Positions 52,044-61,124 of a stretch of 64,000 bases of DNA are shown piece by piece. The position numbers were made by a program, and so were the translations under genes. The notes under the pieces were generated by a model. It was not told the origin of the DNA. It searched no databases and saw only the letters and a list, made by a program, of their open reading frames with translations. Within the stretch, counting starts at the first letter, position 1; each line of letters begins with the position of its first letter. Source of the DNA: Hyphomicrobium nitrativorans NL23 (GTDB lineage Bacteria > Pseudomonadota > Alphaproteobacteria > Rhizobiales > Hyphomicrobiaceae); contig NC_022997.1 in the NCBI RefSeq assembly GCF_000503895.1, positions 3,413,821 to 3,477,820 of the forward strand. The letters are read 5' to 3'.

Positions 52044-53306
52044 ATGCCAACGGTCGTCGCCGATACTTTGCGTATCAGTTTCTCAGCCGCGACCTTGCCC
52101 CGTGTTGCTGACGCTACCCTGCAGCATCGGTGCCGTATACTCATGGACGATATCGAGATCGTATCGGGCTCTTCGGCCATTTCACAGCTTGCCCCTCTCT
52201 GGGACGAGGCGAGTGTGCATGGCGGCATCGGTGCGTTCGAGCGGTTCGACCTCGTTCGCGATGCGGCGCGGGCTGCGGCCGACCTCGGCTCCGAGCCCAT
52301 GGTCGTCGTGTTCCGGCGCGACGGAAACGTCGCCTCGCTGCTCGCATTGCGTACCGAGCGTGTCCTGGGAGCGCGTGTCGCCATCGCGCTCGTCCACCCG
52401 CTCGCGCAATATGCAGATACCGCGGGCGCGACGCTCACGCCGGAAGAATTCGAGCGTGCAACCCAGCTTCTCGCCCAGCGCGGGGTCAACATGCTGCTTC
52501 TGCGCAAAGTGCGCGAGGACAGCGGACTCCACGCGGCGCTCTCAGCCAAAGGGCTGTCGCAAGGCGCATCCGAGACCGCGCTCTTCATCGATCTCGCCGC
52601 GTTCGGTACGCTCGACGCATACGAAGCCTCCTTTTCCAGCACAACGCGACGCAATCGCCGCCAGCGCCGGCAGAAGCTCGAAGGCCTCGCCGGGCCGCTC
52701 TCGTTCGCGGTGCTGCGCGGAGAGGAAGCGCTCCCGGCTTTCGACAAAGCACTCGACTGGAAACGCGCGTGGCTGGCGGATCGGGGCATCGCGAGCCCGG
52801 TGTTCGATAGCGGTGCCTGGGAAGGGCTTCTGCGCAGCATGGTGCTCTCCGGCGAAGGCATCCTCTCGGCGCTTCATGCGGGAGACCGGCTCGTCGCCGT
52901 CGAACTCGGCTTTGCGGATGAGGCGACCTACATCGCCTATCTCGGGGCGTTCGATCCGGAGTTCAGCTCGGCAAGTCCGGGGCAGGAGCAAATGCTGCGC
53001 ACCATCGCGTGGTGCTTCGAGCAAGGCTTTTCGCGCTACGACCTGCTCGCACCCGCCGACGACTACAAACGCCAGTGGACGCGCAAGGAGACGGGCGTCG
53101 CCATCGACGATTACGCCGTCGCGCTGACCGTGCTGGGACGCGGCGTCGCCGAAGTGCGCCGCCGCGTACGTCCGCTCGCGCGCTCGCTTTACTTGCGGCT
53201 CTCGCCGGAAGTGCGCCTTGCAGGCGAGCGCTACGGTAAGCCCGCCGCAGCCGTGGCGGCGGCTGCCGCTCTTTGCGCCGGCGCCGTGCTCGAAGCGATG
53301 AGCTGA
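52044..53306 (+). CDS. GNAT/FemAB-like (BioF2/CelD-type) acyltransferase
   Basis: 420 residues with the acetyltransferase_6 (BioF2/CelD) type GNAT fold seen in polysaccharide-modifying and FemAB-related enzymes. Visible parts: LAPLWDEASVHGGIGAFERFDLV, then SFSSTTRRNRRQRRQKLEGL (basic helix), GDRLVAVELGFADEATYIAYLGAFDPEF and FSRYDLLAPADDYKRQWTRKE. The C-terminal 60 residues end in a hydrophobic Ala-rich stretch (AAAVAAAAALCAGAVLEA), possibly a membrane tail. It begins 14 bp after ftsI and is probably co-transcribed with it, so a cell-envelope role is likely; substrate unknown. A stem (AACCA-CGGCGG/CCGCCG-TGGTT) at 53344-53373 may end the transcript. Confidence 0.8.
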   Translation: MPTVVADTLRISFSAATLPRVADATLQHRCRILMDDIEIVSGSSAISQLAPLWDEASVHGGIGAFERFDLVRDAARAAADLGSEPMVVVFRRDGNVASLLALRTERVLGARVAIALVHPLAQYADTAGATLTPEEFERATQLLAQRGVNMLLLRKVREDSGLHAALSAKGLSQGASETALFIDLAAFGTLDAYEASFSSTTRRNRRQRRQKLEGLAGPLSFAVLRGEEALPAFDKALDWKRAWLADRGIASPVFDSGAWEGLLRSMVLSGEGILSALHAGDRLVAVELGFADEATYIAYLGAFDPEFSSASPGQEQMLRTIAWCFEQGFSRYDLLAPADDYKRQWTRKETGVAIDDYAVALTVLGRGVAEVRRRVRPLARSLYLRLSPEVRLAGERYGKPAAAVAAAAALCAGAVLEAMS

Positions 53307-53563
53307 CGGCTCCGCCGCTCCCTCACCGATCCAACGCGTTTAGAACCACCGGCGGCACAGGCCGCCGATGGTTCCTCCCCGCATTTGCGCTTCGGCGCCA
53401 TCGGGCAGCGCCTCAGCGCTCACGGTGCTATTTCAACCGAGCGGCGCTTACCCGCTTGTGGCGCAAGCCCGATTGCCGCCGTCATTAATCTCTAGGAAGA
53501 CGATGGGGCGCATTCAACGTCTAAGACCGTCTATCGGAGGCCCGTGCGCATGAGCGAGGAGTT
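53307..53563 (+). other. Intergenic region with a hairpin after the ftsI operon
   Basis: 257 bp without a gene. At 53344-53373 there is an 11-bp interrupted stem with a 6-nt loop, followed by CCTCCCC, so not a classic intrinsic terminator. At its end a duplicated 11-mer ATGAGCGAGGA (53550-53560 and 53564-53574) gives two overlapping start contexts for the downstream gene. Confidence 0.45.
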
Positions 53564-54166
53564 ATGAGCGAGGACTGGCGCACGTTCGTGCGGCGCTATC
53601 GGCTTCGCCACGGTTTGAGCCAAGTGCACATGGCCGAGCTTCTGGGGGTCGCGCAGCGGACCGTTTCGCGTTGGGAGCGCGGCGACGACAAACCGAGCGT
53701 CGCCCAGCAAAAGCGCCTGCGCGATCTCGGGTGGGAACCGGAAGGCTCGCTCGTCCGCTCGCTCTATGCGTCGATCACCCATTGCCCGGCGGCACGCGCG
53801 CTGACGCGCACGTCGAACCTCGAACTGCATCGCCTCTCGGGCCCTGCCCTCGTCAAGCGCCCCTCCATGGCCAACTGGGTGGGGCACAAGCTGGCACCGA
53901 TTGCGTGCGGCGTGCTGGCGGACATCATGGAAGACCGGCCGTTGCAGCAGGCCATTGCGAACGGTGAGATCCAAAGCCTCGTCACGACGACACGGAGCGT
54001 GCTCAAAACCGAGGAGCACGACCAGATCGGGCTCTACCGCACCACGATCACCTACTTCTTTCACGAGGGAACGCTCTATAGCGACGCCATCGGCGTTCCG
54101 GTCGATGCGGATGCGGAGTGCGGGTATCGTGCGGTGTCGATGGACGAAGCGGTCGGCCCGATCTGA
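53564..54166 (+). CDS. XRE-family regulator with C-terminal sensor-like domain
   Basis: 200 residues. An N-terminal HTH_3 domain (RTFVRRYRLRHGLSQVHMAELLGV, RTVSRWERGDDKPS) is followed by a C-terminal domain of about 120 residues with no clear family (RPSMANWVGHKLAPIACGVLADIM, LYRTTITYFFHEGTLYSDAIG), which looks like a small ligand-binding or PAS-type fold. The likely RBS GAGGAG ends only 2 nt before the ATG and lies inside a duplicated ATGAGCGAGGA, so the first copy encodes a 5-codon upstream frame. It is convergent with dxs; stops are 9 bp apart. Confidence 0.8.
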   Translation: MSEDWRTFVRRYRLRHGLSQVHMAELLGVAQRTVSRWERGDDKPSVAQQKRLRDLGWEPEGSLVRSLYASITHCPAARALTRTSNLELHRLSGPALVKRPSMANWVGHKLAPIACGVLADIMEDRPLQQAIANGEIQSLVTTTRSVLKTEEHDQIGLYRTTITYFFHEGTLYSDAIGVPVDADAECGYRAVSMDEAVGPI

Positions 54167-54175
54167 GAGCGGATC

Positions 54176-56080
54176 CTACGCGCGGCTCGCGAGTGCGTCG
54201 CGGCCAAGGGCGGCGAGTGCGGTGGTCACGATCCCCTGTGCCGAGAGACCCGCTTGCTCGTACATGCGCGCGGGAGAATCGTGATCGATGAACTCGTCCG
54301 GTAGCACCATGGTGCGCACCTTGAGGCCCCGGTCGAGCGCGCCCGACGTCGCCAACTCCTGCAGAACATGGCTGCCGAAACCACCGACCGCGCCTTCCTC
54401 GATGGTGATGAGCACCTCGTGCTCCTTGGCGAGACGTGCGATCAGCTCGCGGTCGAGCGGCTTCATGAAGCGCGCGTCGGCAACGGTGGTGGAGAGCCCC
54501 ATGGCGCCGAGCTGATCGGCTGCCTTCAGCGCTTCGCCGAGGCGGGCGCCAAGTGACAGGATGGCGACAGCCGTGCCCTCGCGGAGGATGCGGCCCTTCC
54601 CGAGCTTCAGCGGCACACCTTCCTCGGGACGCTCTACGCCAAGCCCTTCGCCGCGCGGATAACGGAAGGCGCAGGGGAGATCGTCGAGGGCGGCGGCGGT
54701 GGCCACCATATGGACCAGTTCCGCCTCATCCGCGGCGGCCATGATGACGAAGTCCGGCAGGCAGCCGAGATAGGCGAGATCGAACGAGCCCGCGTGCGTC
54801 GGCCCATCCGCACCGACGAGACCGGCGCGGTCGATCGCGAAACGGACGGGCAGTCGCTGGATGGCAACGTCGTGCACGACCTGATCGTAAGCGCGCTGCA
54901 GAAACGTGGAGTAAATGGCGCAGAAGGGCTTCAGGCCTTCCGCGGCGAGACCGGCCGCAAACGTCACCGCGTGCTGCTCGGCGATGCCCACGTCGAACGT
55001 GCGGTCGGGGAACTCGCGGCCGAAGAGGTCGAGGCCGGTTCCGTCCGGCATCGCGGCCGTGATGGCGACGACGCGCTTGTCCTTCTTCGCTTCGGCGATC
55101 AGGCTGTCGGCGAACACGCGCGTGTAGGTCGGCGCGTTCTGCTTCGGCTTCACCTGCGCGCCAGTGACGACGTTGAATTTAGCGACGCCGTGATACTTGT
55201 CGTCGGACGCTTCGGCCGGCGCGTAGCCCTTGCCCTTCTTGGTAACGACGTGCACGAGGATCGGGCCCTGCGTCGCGTCCTTCACATTCTTCAGGACCGG
55301 CAGGAGCTGATCGAGATCGTGGCCGTCGATGGGGCCCACGTAATAGAAACCAAGCTCCTCGAACCACATGCCGCCCTGCCAGAGGTGGCGCGTGTATTCC
55401 TCCATACGCGCGGCACGCCGCTCCCAGCTCTTGGGCAGGCGCTTGGCGAGCTGCTTGGCGAAATCGCGGATCTGGAGATAGGTGTCGCTCGACGTCACGC
55501 GTGCGAGATAGGACGAGAAGGCGCCGGTCGGCGGCGCGATCGACATGTCGTTGTCATTGAGGATCACGATCAGGCGCTCGTCGCGCGCGCCCGCGTTGTT
55601 CATGGCTTCGTAGGCCATGCCCGCACTCATCGCGCCATCGCCGATCACACAGATGACGTTGTTCGCCTCGCCCTTGAGATCGCGCGCGACCGCCATGCCG
55701 AGACCGGCGGAGATCGACGTCGACGAGTGGGCCGCGCCGAACGGGTCGTATTCGCTCTCGGCGCGCTTGGTGAAGCCGGACAGTCCACCGCCCTGGCGCA
55801 GCGTGCGGATACGGTCGCGGCGGCCGGTCAGAATTTTGTGAGGATAGGACTGGTGGCCAACGTCCCAGATCAGGCGGTCGCGCGGCGTGTCGAACACCCA
55901 GTGCAGTGCGACCGTCAGCTCCACGACGCCGAGCCCGGCGCCCAGATGGCCGCCCGTGACGGACACGGCCTCGATGGTCTCGTGGCGCAGCTCATCGGCG
56001 ATCTGGCGGAGATCGGACTCGGGGTGCGCGCGGAGGTCCGCCGATGTGCGGATACGGTCGAGGAGCGGGGTCTTGCTCAC
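54176..56080 (-). CDS. dxs: 1-Deoxy-D-xylulose-5-phosphate synthase
   Basis: Thiamine-diphosphate enzyme for the first step of the methylerythritol-phosphate route to isoprenoids. 634 residues if started at the GTG at 56080 ([17 protein letters not shown]); a GTG ten codons upstream (56110) is an alternative. Conserved: [51 protein letters not shown] with NDNDMSI for the cofactor, and [17 protein letters not shown]. It lies downstream of xseB and the HDAC-like gene, the standard rhizobial order, with a hairpin repeat (56126-56175) just upstream. Confidence 0.96.
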   Translation of the reverse strand: MSKTPLLDRIRTSADLRAHPESDLRQIADELRHETIEAVSVTGGHLGAGLGVVELTVALHWVFDTPRDRLIWDVGHQSYPHKILTGRRDRIRTLRQGGGLSGFTKRAESEYDPFGAAHSSTSISAGLGMAVARDLKGEANNVICVIGDGAMSAGMAYEAMNNAGARDERLIVILNDNDMSIAPPTGAFSSYLARVTSSDTYLQIRDFAKQLAKRLPKSWERRAARMEEYTRHLWQGGMWFEELGFYYVGPIDGHDLDQLLPVLKNVKDATQGPILVHVVTKKGKGYAPAEASDDKYHGVAKFNVVTGAQVKPKQNAPTYTRVFADSLIAEAKKDKRVVAITAAMPDGTGLDLFGREFPDRTFDVGIAEQHAVTFAAGLAAEGLKPFCAIYSTFLQRAYDQVVHDVAIQRLPVRFAIDRAGLVGADGPTHAGSFDLAYLGCLPDFVIMAAADEAELVHMVATAAALDDLPCAFRYPRGEGLGVERPEEGVPLKLGKGRILREGTAVAILSLGARLGEALKAADQLGAMGLSTTVADARFMKPLDRELIARLAKEHEVLITIEEGAVGGFGSHVLQELATSGALDRGLKVRTMVLPDEFIDHDSPARMYEQAGLSAQGIVTTALAALGRDALASRA

Positions 56081-56125
56081 GGTGAGGTCTTCATCCTTCG
56101 ATCTTGGCACCCAGACTCTTTAATG

Positions 56126-56175
56126 AGGCCGATGATCACGCTTCGGACGGATAGGGTCCGAAGCGATCATGGCCT
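56126..56175. repeat. REP-like hairpin, covarying relative of the 37.4-kb array
   Basis: AGGCC-ATGATC ... CGCTTCGGAC, loop, GTCCGAAGCG ... ATCAT-GGCCT. Layout, loop (GGATAG) and spacing match the units at 37359-37528. Three stem base pairs differ, each change compensated on the other arm. It lies between xseB and dxs, 46 bp before the chosen dxs start. Confidence 0.8.
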
Positions 56176-56315
56176 AGGTCCTGGCGCCATGCCGCAGGCG
56201 GGAAACGGTCTCCTGGCGGACGCCGAGGTACTTTAGCCCCGAACAGGCGGCAGATGAAAGGCCGATCCCGTGCAATTCCCGCCTCAGGATGCGGCAGAAC
56301 GCGCTCCGCGCTGCC

Positions 56316-56573
56316 CTACTCGGGATCGAACGGCTCCGTGCCCTTCGGGGCGCCGTCGGTGCCGACGGTGAGCTTTTCGACGCGCGCCTCGGCCTGCTTC
56401 AGGAGGCGGTCGCAATGCTCGCGCAGCGCTTCACCCCGCTCATAAATGGTGATGCTTTCCTCAAGCTCCACGTCCCCGCGTTCCAGACGGCTGACAATGG
56501 TCTCCAGCTCCTTCAGCGCACGCTCGAAGCTCAGCTCGCGGATATCGGAATGCTTGTTCGCCGGTTTGCTCAT
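56316..56573 (-). CDS. xseB: Exodeoxyribonuclease VII small subunit
   Basis: Small subunit of exonuclease VII, which degrades single-stranded DNA. 85 residues with the family signature [28 protein letters not shown] (in part) and a predicted helical pair. The C-terminal tail [17 protein letters not shown] is extra. Sits between the HDAC-like gene and dxs, as in other rhizobia. The large subunit xseA is not in the window. Confidence 0.94.
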   Translation of the reverse strand: MSKPANKHSDIRELSFERALKELETIVSRLERGDVELEESITIYERGEALREHCDRLLKQAEARVEKLTVGTDGAPKGTEPFDPE

Positions 56574-56663
56574 TCGAATACGGCCCCCTGATTCTTTGGA
56601 GCGGAATTTAGAGCTTCAGGCCCCGATCTGCACCCCTCTTGTTTCCTTTTCCAGATCAAACGG

Positions 56664-57614
56664 TTAGCTGCCGAGATCCATAAGTGTGCGGACATGCACG
56701 GCCACAGACTTTGCAAGCGCATCGAGATCGTAGCCGCCTTCGAGCATGGAGACGACGCGGCCATCGGCGTGTTTGTGCGCGATCTTGCCCAGTTCTTCCG
56801 TCGCCCACATGAAGTCGGCCTCGACGAGGCGAAGGCCGCCCAGGGGATCGCGGCGGTGGGCGTCGAAGCCTGCCGAGATCACGATCAGATCGGGGCCGAA
56901 GTTGTGCAGAGACGCCAGGATGCGCGAGGAAAACGCGTCGCGGAACGTCTCGCCGTCGTCGCCGGACCGCAAGGGGGCGTTCCAGATGTTGCCGACGCCT
57001 GTTTCATTCATCTCGCCGGTGCCCGGGAAGAGCGGCATCTGATGCGTCGAGCCGTAGAACAGGTTCTTGTCGCTCCAAAAGATGTCTTGCGTGCCGTTGC
57101 CGTGGTGGACGTCGAAATCGACCACCGCGACGCGTTCCGCGCCGTGCTTCGCGCGTGCGTGGTGGGCGGCGATGGCCGCGTTCGAGAACAGGCAGAAGCC
57201 CATGGGGCGGCTCTTCTCGGCGTGGTGGCCGGGCGGGCGCACCTGGCAGAATGCGTTGGCGACGCGGCCTTCCATTACCGCATCTACCGCGTCGAGACCC
57301 GCACTGACGGCGCGGAGCGAGGCTTCGAGGCTCGCGGGCGACATCACCGTGTCGCCGTCGAGGTGGATGTTGCGGCTCTCGGTTTCCGCGGTCTTGGCCG
57401 CGCCCTTAATGCGGGCGATGTGATCGGGAGGATGCGTTCTTAAGATCGCGTCCTCGACATCGTCGCGCAGCGGTGCCACGGCGCGTTCGAGCGCGTTGTA
57501 GCTCTCGTGCGCCAGCACTTTGTCGATGGCGCGCATCCGGTCCGCGCGCTCTGGATGCCCCGGCCCCGTATCGTGCTCGACAAAGACGGGGTGGGTCAGA
57601 AGCAGTGTCGCCAT
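56664..57614 (-). CDS. Histone deacetylase-like amidohydrolase
   Basis: Zinc-dependent deacetylase of the arginase/deacetylase superfamily (class II HDAC-like, HdaH/AphA/AcuC relatives); acts on acetyl-lysine, acetylpolyamines or similar, substrate unknown. 316 residues from the ATG at 57614. Catalytic features: RPPGHHA, VDFDVHHGNGTQ (Asp and His zinc ligands), GFDAHRRDPLGG and LEGGYDLDAL. Length is typical. Upstream of xseB-dxs in the same direction. Confidence 0.93.
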   Translation of the reverse strand: MATLLLTHPVFVEHDTGPGHPERADRMRAIDKVLAHESYNALERAVAPLRDDVEDAILRTHPPDHIARIKGAAKTAETESRNIHLDGDTVMSPASLEASLRAVSAGLDAVDAVMEGRVANAFCQVRPPGHHAEKSRPMGFCLFSNAAIAAHHARAKHGAERVAVVDFDVHHGNGTQDIFWSDKNLFYGSTHQMPLFPGTGEMNETGVGNIWNAPLRSGDDGETFRDAFSSRILASLHNFGPDLIVISAGFDAHRRDPLGGLRLVEADFMWATEELGKIAHKHADGRVVSMLEGGYDLDALAKSVAVHVRTLMDLGS

Positions 57615-57706
57615 CGTGTCATCAGCCTTCGAGCGTTTCCAAACGTTTTTTCTTGGCCCCCATGATAGCCACGAGGCCAAGGCTGACCAGGGCTATCGGG
57701 CTCAAT

Positions 57707-59191
57707 TTAAGCGCTGCGCCCGCGGAGCCAGTTCCATCCTCGTATCGGGGCCGTGATCAGCGCCCAGATCGAGAGCAGGCCGGTCCAGAGCAGGGCGGGA
57801 ACGCCCGCAAGCGGCAGGAAGACGAGGAGAAACGCGAGGAAGCGCGCGGTGCGGGCGGCCCAATACCCGATACGGCCGGCGTATTCGGCGCGGTCTTCGG
57901 GCGGCCACAGACGCGCCCACCAGCTTCGCGTGACGGCGAGACCGATCACGCCGCACGCAAGCGCGCCGAGATAGAGATACTGGATCCAGGCCGGAATGCC
58001 CGCAACGATGCGGGCGTCCAGCTCGCGCTCGTGCGTGGCGTCGCGGGCGTAGACCGTTGCCGCGCGCACGGCGACATGGCCGGTGATGTCGCCGATCCAG
58101 GGACCCAACGTGTTCGTGATCGGCGTTGTCATGCCCGGTGCGGGAACAGCCGATAGAACGACACGGCCCAGCGATCCCGGAGACGCCTGGACCGCCAGTT
58201 CGCCGCCCCCGCCGAGGGCTGCGAGAAAATCGGCGAACGTCGCACGCGTCATCGCCTCATCGAGCCCGGTGACCGCGATGCGCTGCCAGAGCCAGTTACG
58301 CCCGCCCGGCTGATGCGCGGCGCTGGCGTGGACCAGCACCAGATTGACGTCGGAGGCTTCAGCAGCGCGCACCAGATCCTGGATGTCGAGCGACTGCTCG
58401 GGTCCGCGCGAGGGGCGGAACGAAATGCGGTTTCCCTCGATGCGACCCGAAAGGACGGCGGTCTGACCCTTGAGGCCGGACAGAGCGCCAGGCAGCAATG
58501 CAGGATCGATCTGGTCGACGAGGGCTGCGCCGGACTTGAGGTCGCGACGCGGCGCCGTCGTGAGGCGCTGCGGGCCGCCGGGCTCCAGCGCGAGCACGCG
58601 GATGCTCGTCTTGTTGAGAGGCCGGCCGAGGCGAAACGCGGCTTCCTCGAACAGGGCGCGCGTGCCGAGATCGACCGTCACGTTGGGGCGGACCTCGGCT
58701 ATGAGGTCGCCACCCGCGCTTGGGCGGCGCAACGGATAGGCGTCCTTGCCGACCACGAGATGGAGATCCGCGCTCGGGAGATCGCGCAAGAGTTCGCGCC
58801 GCGCAAAGACGGAGTCGGCGCTCAGATAGAGCGCGAGCGGATCGTCCGCGGCGGCATTCGGCGCGAGCGTCGTGCGGACCCGCGCCATCTCGGCCGGCGT
58901 CGCGGCCGTAAACACCTCGCCCTCGCGGGTCGCGAACCGCCAGTGGCCCTCGGGCGTGACATGAGCGGCAAGCGCAGTGCCGCGCGCAAGGCGCGGCAGC
59001 TTGGCGACGTGGGCGACGGCCTCGTCGAGCGCGCCGAGGCCGTACCGTCCGGCCTTGAGGCCCGCCGATCCTCCGGCGTCGCCCGCCTCGCGAACGATGC
59101 GCGACAGCCAATGCGCATCGGACGGCGCGACGGACACGACGGCGAGGACGGCGAGCACAACGGTCAGGATCACCCATCGCAGACTGCGCAT
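57707..59191 (-). CDS. Membrane protein of unknown function
   Basis: 494 residues, not assigned to a family. N-terminal signal or anchor (VILTVVLAVLAVVSVAPS), a long extracytoplasmic region of about 370 residues, and two hydrophobic spans near the C-terminus (YLYLGALACGVIGLAV and FLAFLLVFLPLAGVPALLW) with a basic tail (GWNWLRGRSA). No catalytic motif is obvious. Codon use is like its neighbours. It runs in the same direction as the HDAC-like gene 92 bp away, and the acyl-CoA dehydrogenase is 43 bp upstream. Confidence 0.72.
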   Translation of the reverse strand: MRSLRWVILTVVLAVLAVVSVAPSDAHWLSRIVREAGDAGGSAGLKAGRYGLGALDEAVAHVAKLPRLARGTALAAHVTPEGHWRFATREGEVFTAATPAEMARVRTTLAPNAAADDPLALYLSADSVFARRELLRDLPSADLHLVVGKDAYPLRRPSAGGDLIAEVRPNVTVDLGTRALFEEAAFRLGRPLNKTSIRVLALEPGGPQRLTTAPRRDLKSGAALVDQIDPALLPGALSGLKGQTAVLSGRIEGNRISFRPSRGPEQSLDIQDLVRAAEASDVNLVLVHASAAHQPGGRNWLWQRIAVTGLDEAMTRATFADFLAALGGGGELAVQASPGSLGRVVLSAVPAPGMTTPITNTLGPWIGDITGHVAVRAATVYARDATHERELDARIVAGIPAWIQYLYLGALACGVIGLAVTRSWWARLWPPEDRAEYAGRIGYWAARTARFLAFLLVFLPLAGVPALLWTGLLSIWALITAPIRGWNWLRGRSA

Positions 59192-59234
59192 GTCACTCCC
59201 CTACCCCAGCTTCATCGGCTCTCGCGCTTCGCGG

Positions 59235-61016
59235 TCAGGCGGGCGCTAGATCGGCCGACGCGCCCAACACCGCATGGCCGCCGGACATTACGATGGCGGA
59301 AAGGCCGCCCGCACCGACGGCGATGTTCTCCGCGAAAAAGCGGGCGAGCGCGACCGACTGGCCGGCGTGTCCGCTTTCTTCGAGTTCCTGCAATGCCGCC
59401 TTGGCGAGGAAATGCCCGCCCGCGACGACGCCGAACAAGCGGAGGTAGGGCGTGGCCCCTGCGAGCGCGAGCGCGGGCGTTTTCGTCAACGCCTCGCCCA
59501 TCCACCGGGTCGCTTCTTCGAGGTCCGCGACAGCCGCGGCGAGGCGTTCGCCCGCGCGGCCCAGCTCCGGGCGGTTCTCGCCCTTGAGGCGGCGCGCGGT
59601 CACTTCGAATTCCGCGATCACGTTTTCGATCACGCGACCTTCACCGAGCGGCAGCTTGCGCGTGACGAGATCGATGGCCTGAATGCCGTTGGTACCTTCG
59701 TAGATCGGCAGGATGCGCGCATCGCGATAGGGCTGGGCCGCGCCCGTTTCCTCGATGAAGCCCATGCCTCCGTGCACCTGGATGCCAAGCGATGCCACCT
59801 CGCAGCCGATGTCGGTGGAGAATGCCTTCGCGACGGGCGTGAAGAGCGCGGCACGGTCGGCGGCGGTTCTGCGGGCGGCTTCGTCGGAAGCGTTGTGCGA
59901 GGTGTCGATCTCGCGGGCGGTGGCGTAACAGATGGCGCGCGCGGCACGCGTCATCGCCTTCATCGTCAGCACCATGCGGCGCACGTCGGGATGCTCGGCA
60001 ATCGGCACCATGCCGCCTGCGCGCACGCCGTAGGCGCGGCCCTGGCGGCGTTCTTCGGCATAGCGCTCGGCGGCTTGGGTTGCGCGCTCTGCAATCGCCA
60101 CGCCCTGGATGCCGACGGCGAGACGGGCCGCGTTCATCATCACGAACATGGTGTTGAGGCCGCGGTTTTCCTCACCCACGAGATAGCCAACGGCGCCCTC
60201 GCCCCGCTCTCCGAACTTCATCACGGCGGTGGGGCTGCCGTGAATACCGAGCTTATGCTCAAGGCCCGCGCAGATGACGTCGTTCTCGCCGCCGAGCGAT
60301 CCGTCATCGCCGACGAGACGCTTGGGCACCACGAACAGCGAGATGCCGCGCGTGCCTTCGGGCGCGTCGGGCAAGCGCGCGAGCACGAGATGGACGATGT
60401 TCTCGGTCAGGTCGTGATCGCCATACGTGATGAAAATCTTGGTGCCGAAGATGCGGTACGTGCCGTCGTCGCGGCGCTCGGCGCGGGTCGAGATGGGGCC
60501 GAGGTCGGAGCCCGCATGCGGCTCGGTCAGGTTCATGGTGCCCGTCCACTCGCCGCTCACCATGCGTGGCAGATAGAGCGCTTTGAGCTCGTCCGATCCG
60601 CCGGCTGCGAGCGCGTCGATAGCGCCTTGCGTGAGCAGCGGGCAGAGGCCGAACGACAAGTTCGCGCCGTTCCACATCTCGCAGACGGCCATGGCCACCG
60701 TTTCGGGCAGCTCCTGCCCGCCGAACTCGGCCGGGCACGGCAGTGCGCTCCAGCCCGCCTCGCGAAACGCCGTGTAGGCTTCCTTCCAGCCTGGAGGCGT
60801 CGTCACGTTTCCTTCCACCCAGCGCGAGGGTGTGCGATCTCCGGCCGCGTTCAATGGCGCGAGCTTTTCGGACGCGAACTTTCCAGCCTCCTCCAGGACG
60901 GCCCGCAGCGTCTCCTCGTCGAGCTCGCCATACGCGCCCTTATCCATCTCTTCGGAAAGGCCCGCCGCCGTCTTGAGCGCGAGGAGGATGTCGTCTACTG
61001 GAGCCTCATACGTCAT
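59235..61016 (-). CDS. DmdC-like acyl-CoA dehydrogenase
   Basis: Long-form flavin acyl-CoA dehydrogenase of the DmdC/AidB-adjacent branch, which includes 3-methylmercaptopropionyl-CoA dehydrogenase. 593 residues, near the usual 590-600. N-terminal helical domain, then MNLTEPHAGSDLGPISTRAE and GTKIFITYGDHDLTENIVHLV for FAD and substrate binding, RILPIYEGTNGIQAIDLV for the FAD adenine and catalytic region, and a C-terminal extension (LKGENRPELGRAGERLAAAV). Actual substrate (fatty acyl-CoA or methylmercaptopropionyl-CoA) cannot be told. The opposite strand is open for 936 codons, an artefact of GC content. Confidence 0.9.
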   Translation of the reverse strand: MTYEAPVDDILLALKTAAGLSEEMDKGAYGELDEETLRAVLEEAGKFASEKLAPLNAAGDRTPSRWVEGNVTTPPGWKEAYTAFREAGWSALPCPAEFGGQELPETVAMAVCEMWNGANLSFGLCPLLTQGAIDALAAGGSDELKALYLPRMVSGEWTGTMNLTEPHAGSDLGPISTRAERRDDGTYRIFGTKIFITYGDHDLTENIVHLVLARLPDAPEGTRGISLFVVPKRLVGDDGSLGGENDVICAGLEHKLGIHGSPTAVMKFGERGEGAVGYLVGEENRGLNTMFVMMNAARLAVGIQGVAIAERATQAAERYAEERRQGRAYGVRAGGMVPIAEHPDVRRMVLTMKAMTRAARAICYATAREIDTSHNASDEAARRTAADRAALFTPVAKAFSTDIGCEVASLGIQVHGGMGFIEETGAAQPYRDARILPIYEGTNGIQAIDLVTRKLPLGEGRVIENVIAEFEVTARRLKGENRPELGRAGERLAAAVADLEEATRWMGEALTKTPALALAGATPYLRLFGVVAGGHFLAKAALQELEESGHAGQSVALARFFAENIAVGAGGLSAIVMSGGHAVLGASADLAPA

Positions 61017-61124
61017 AGGTTCTCCTTTCCCGGGGGGAGCCTGAATTTTTTACCGTTGCGGCGTGCGGCGCATCATCGTCGGGAAGGCCAGCCCGCGCAA
61101 CGGAGCAACAGCGACCCATTCCTC

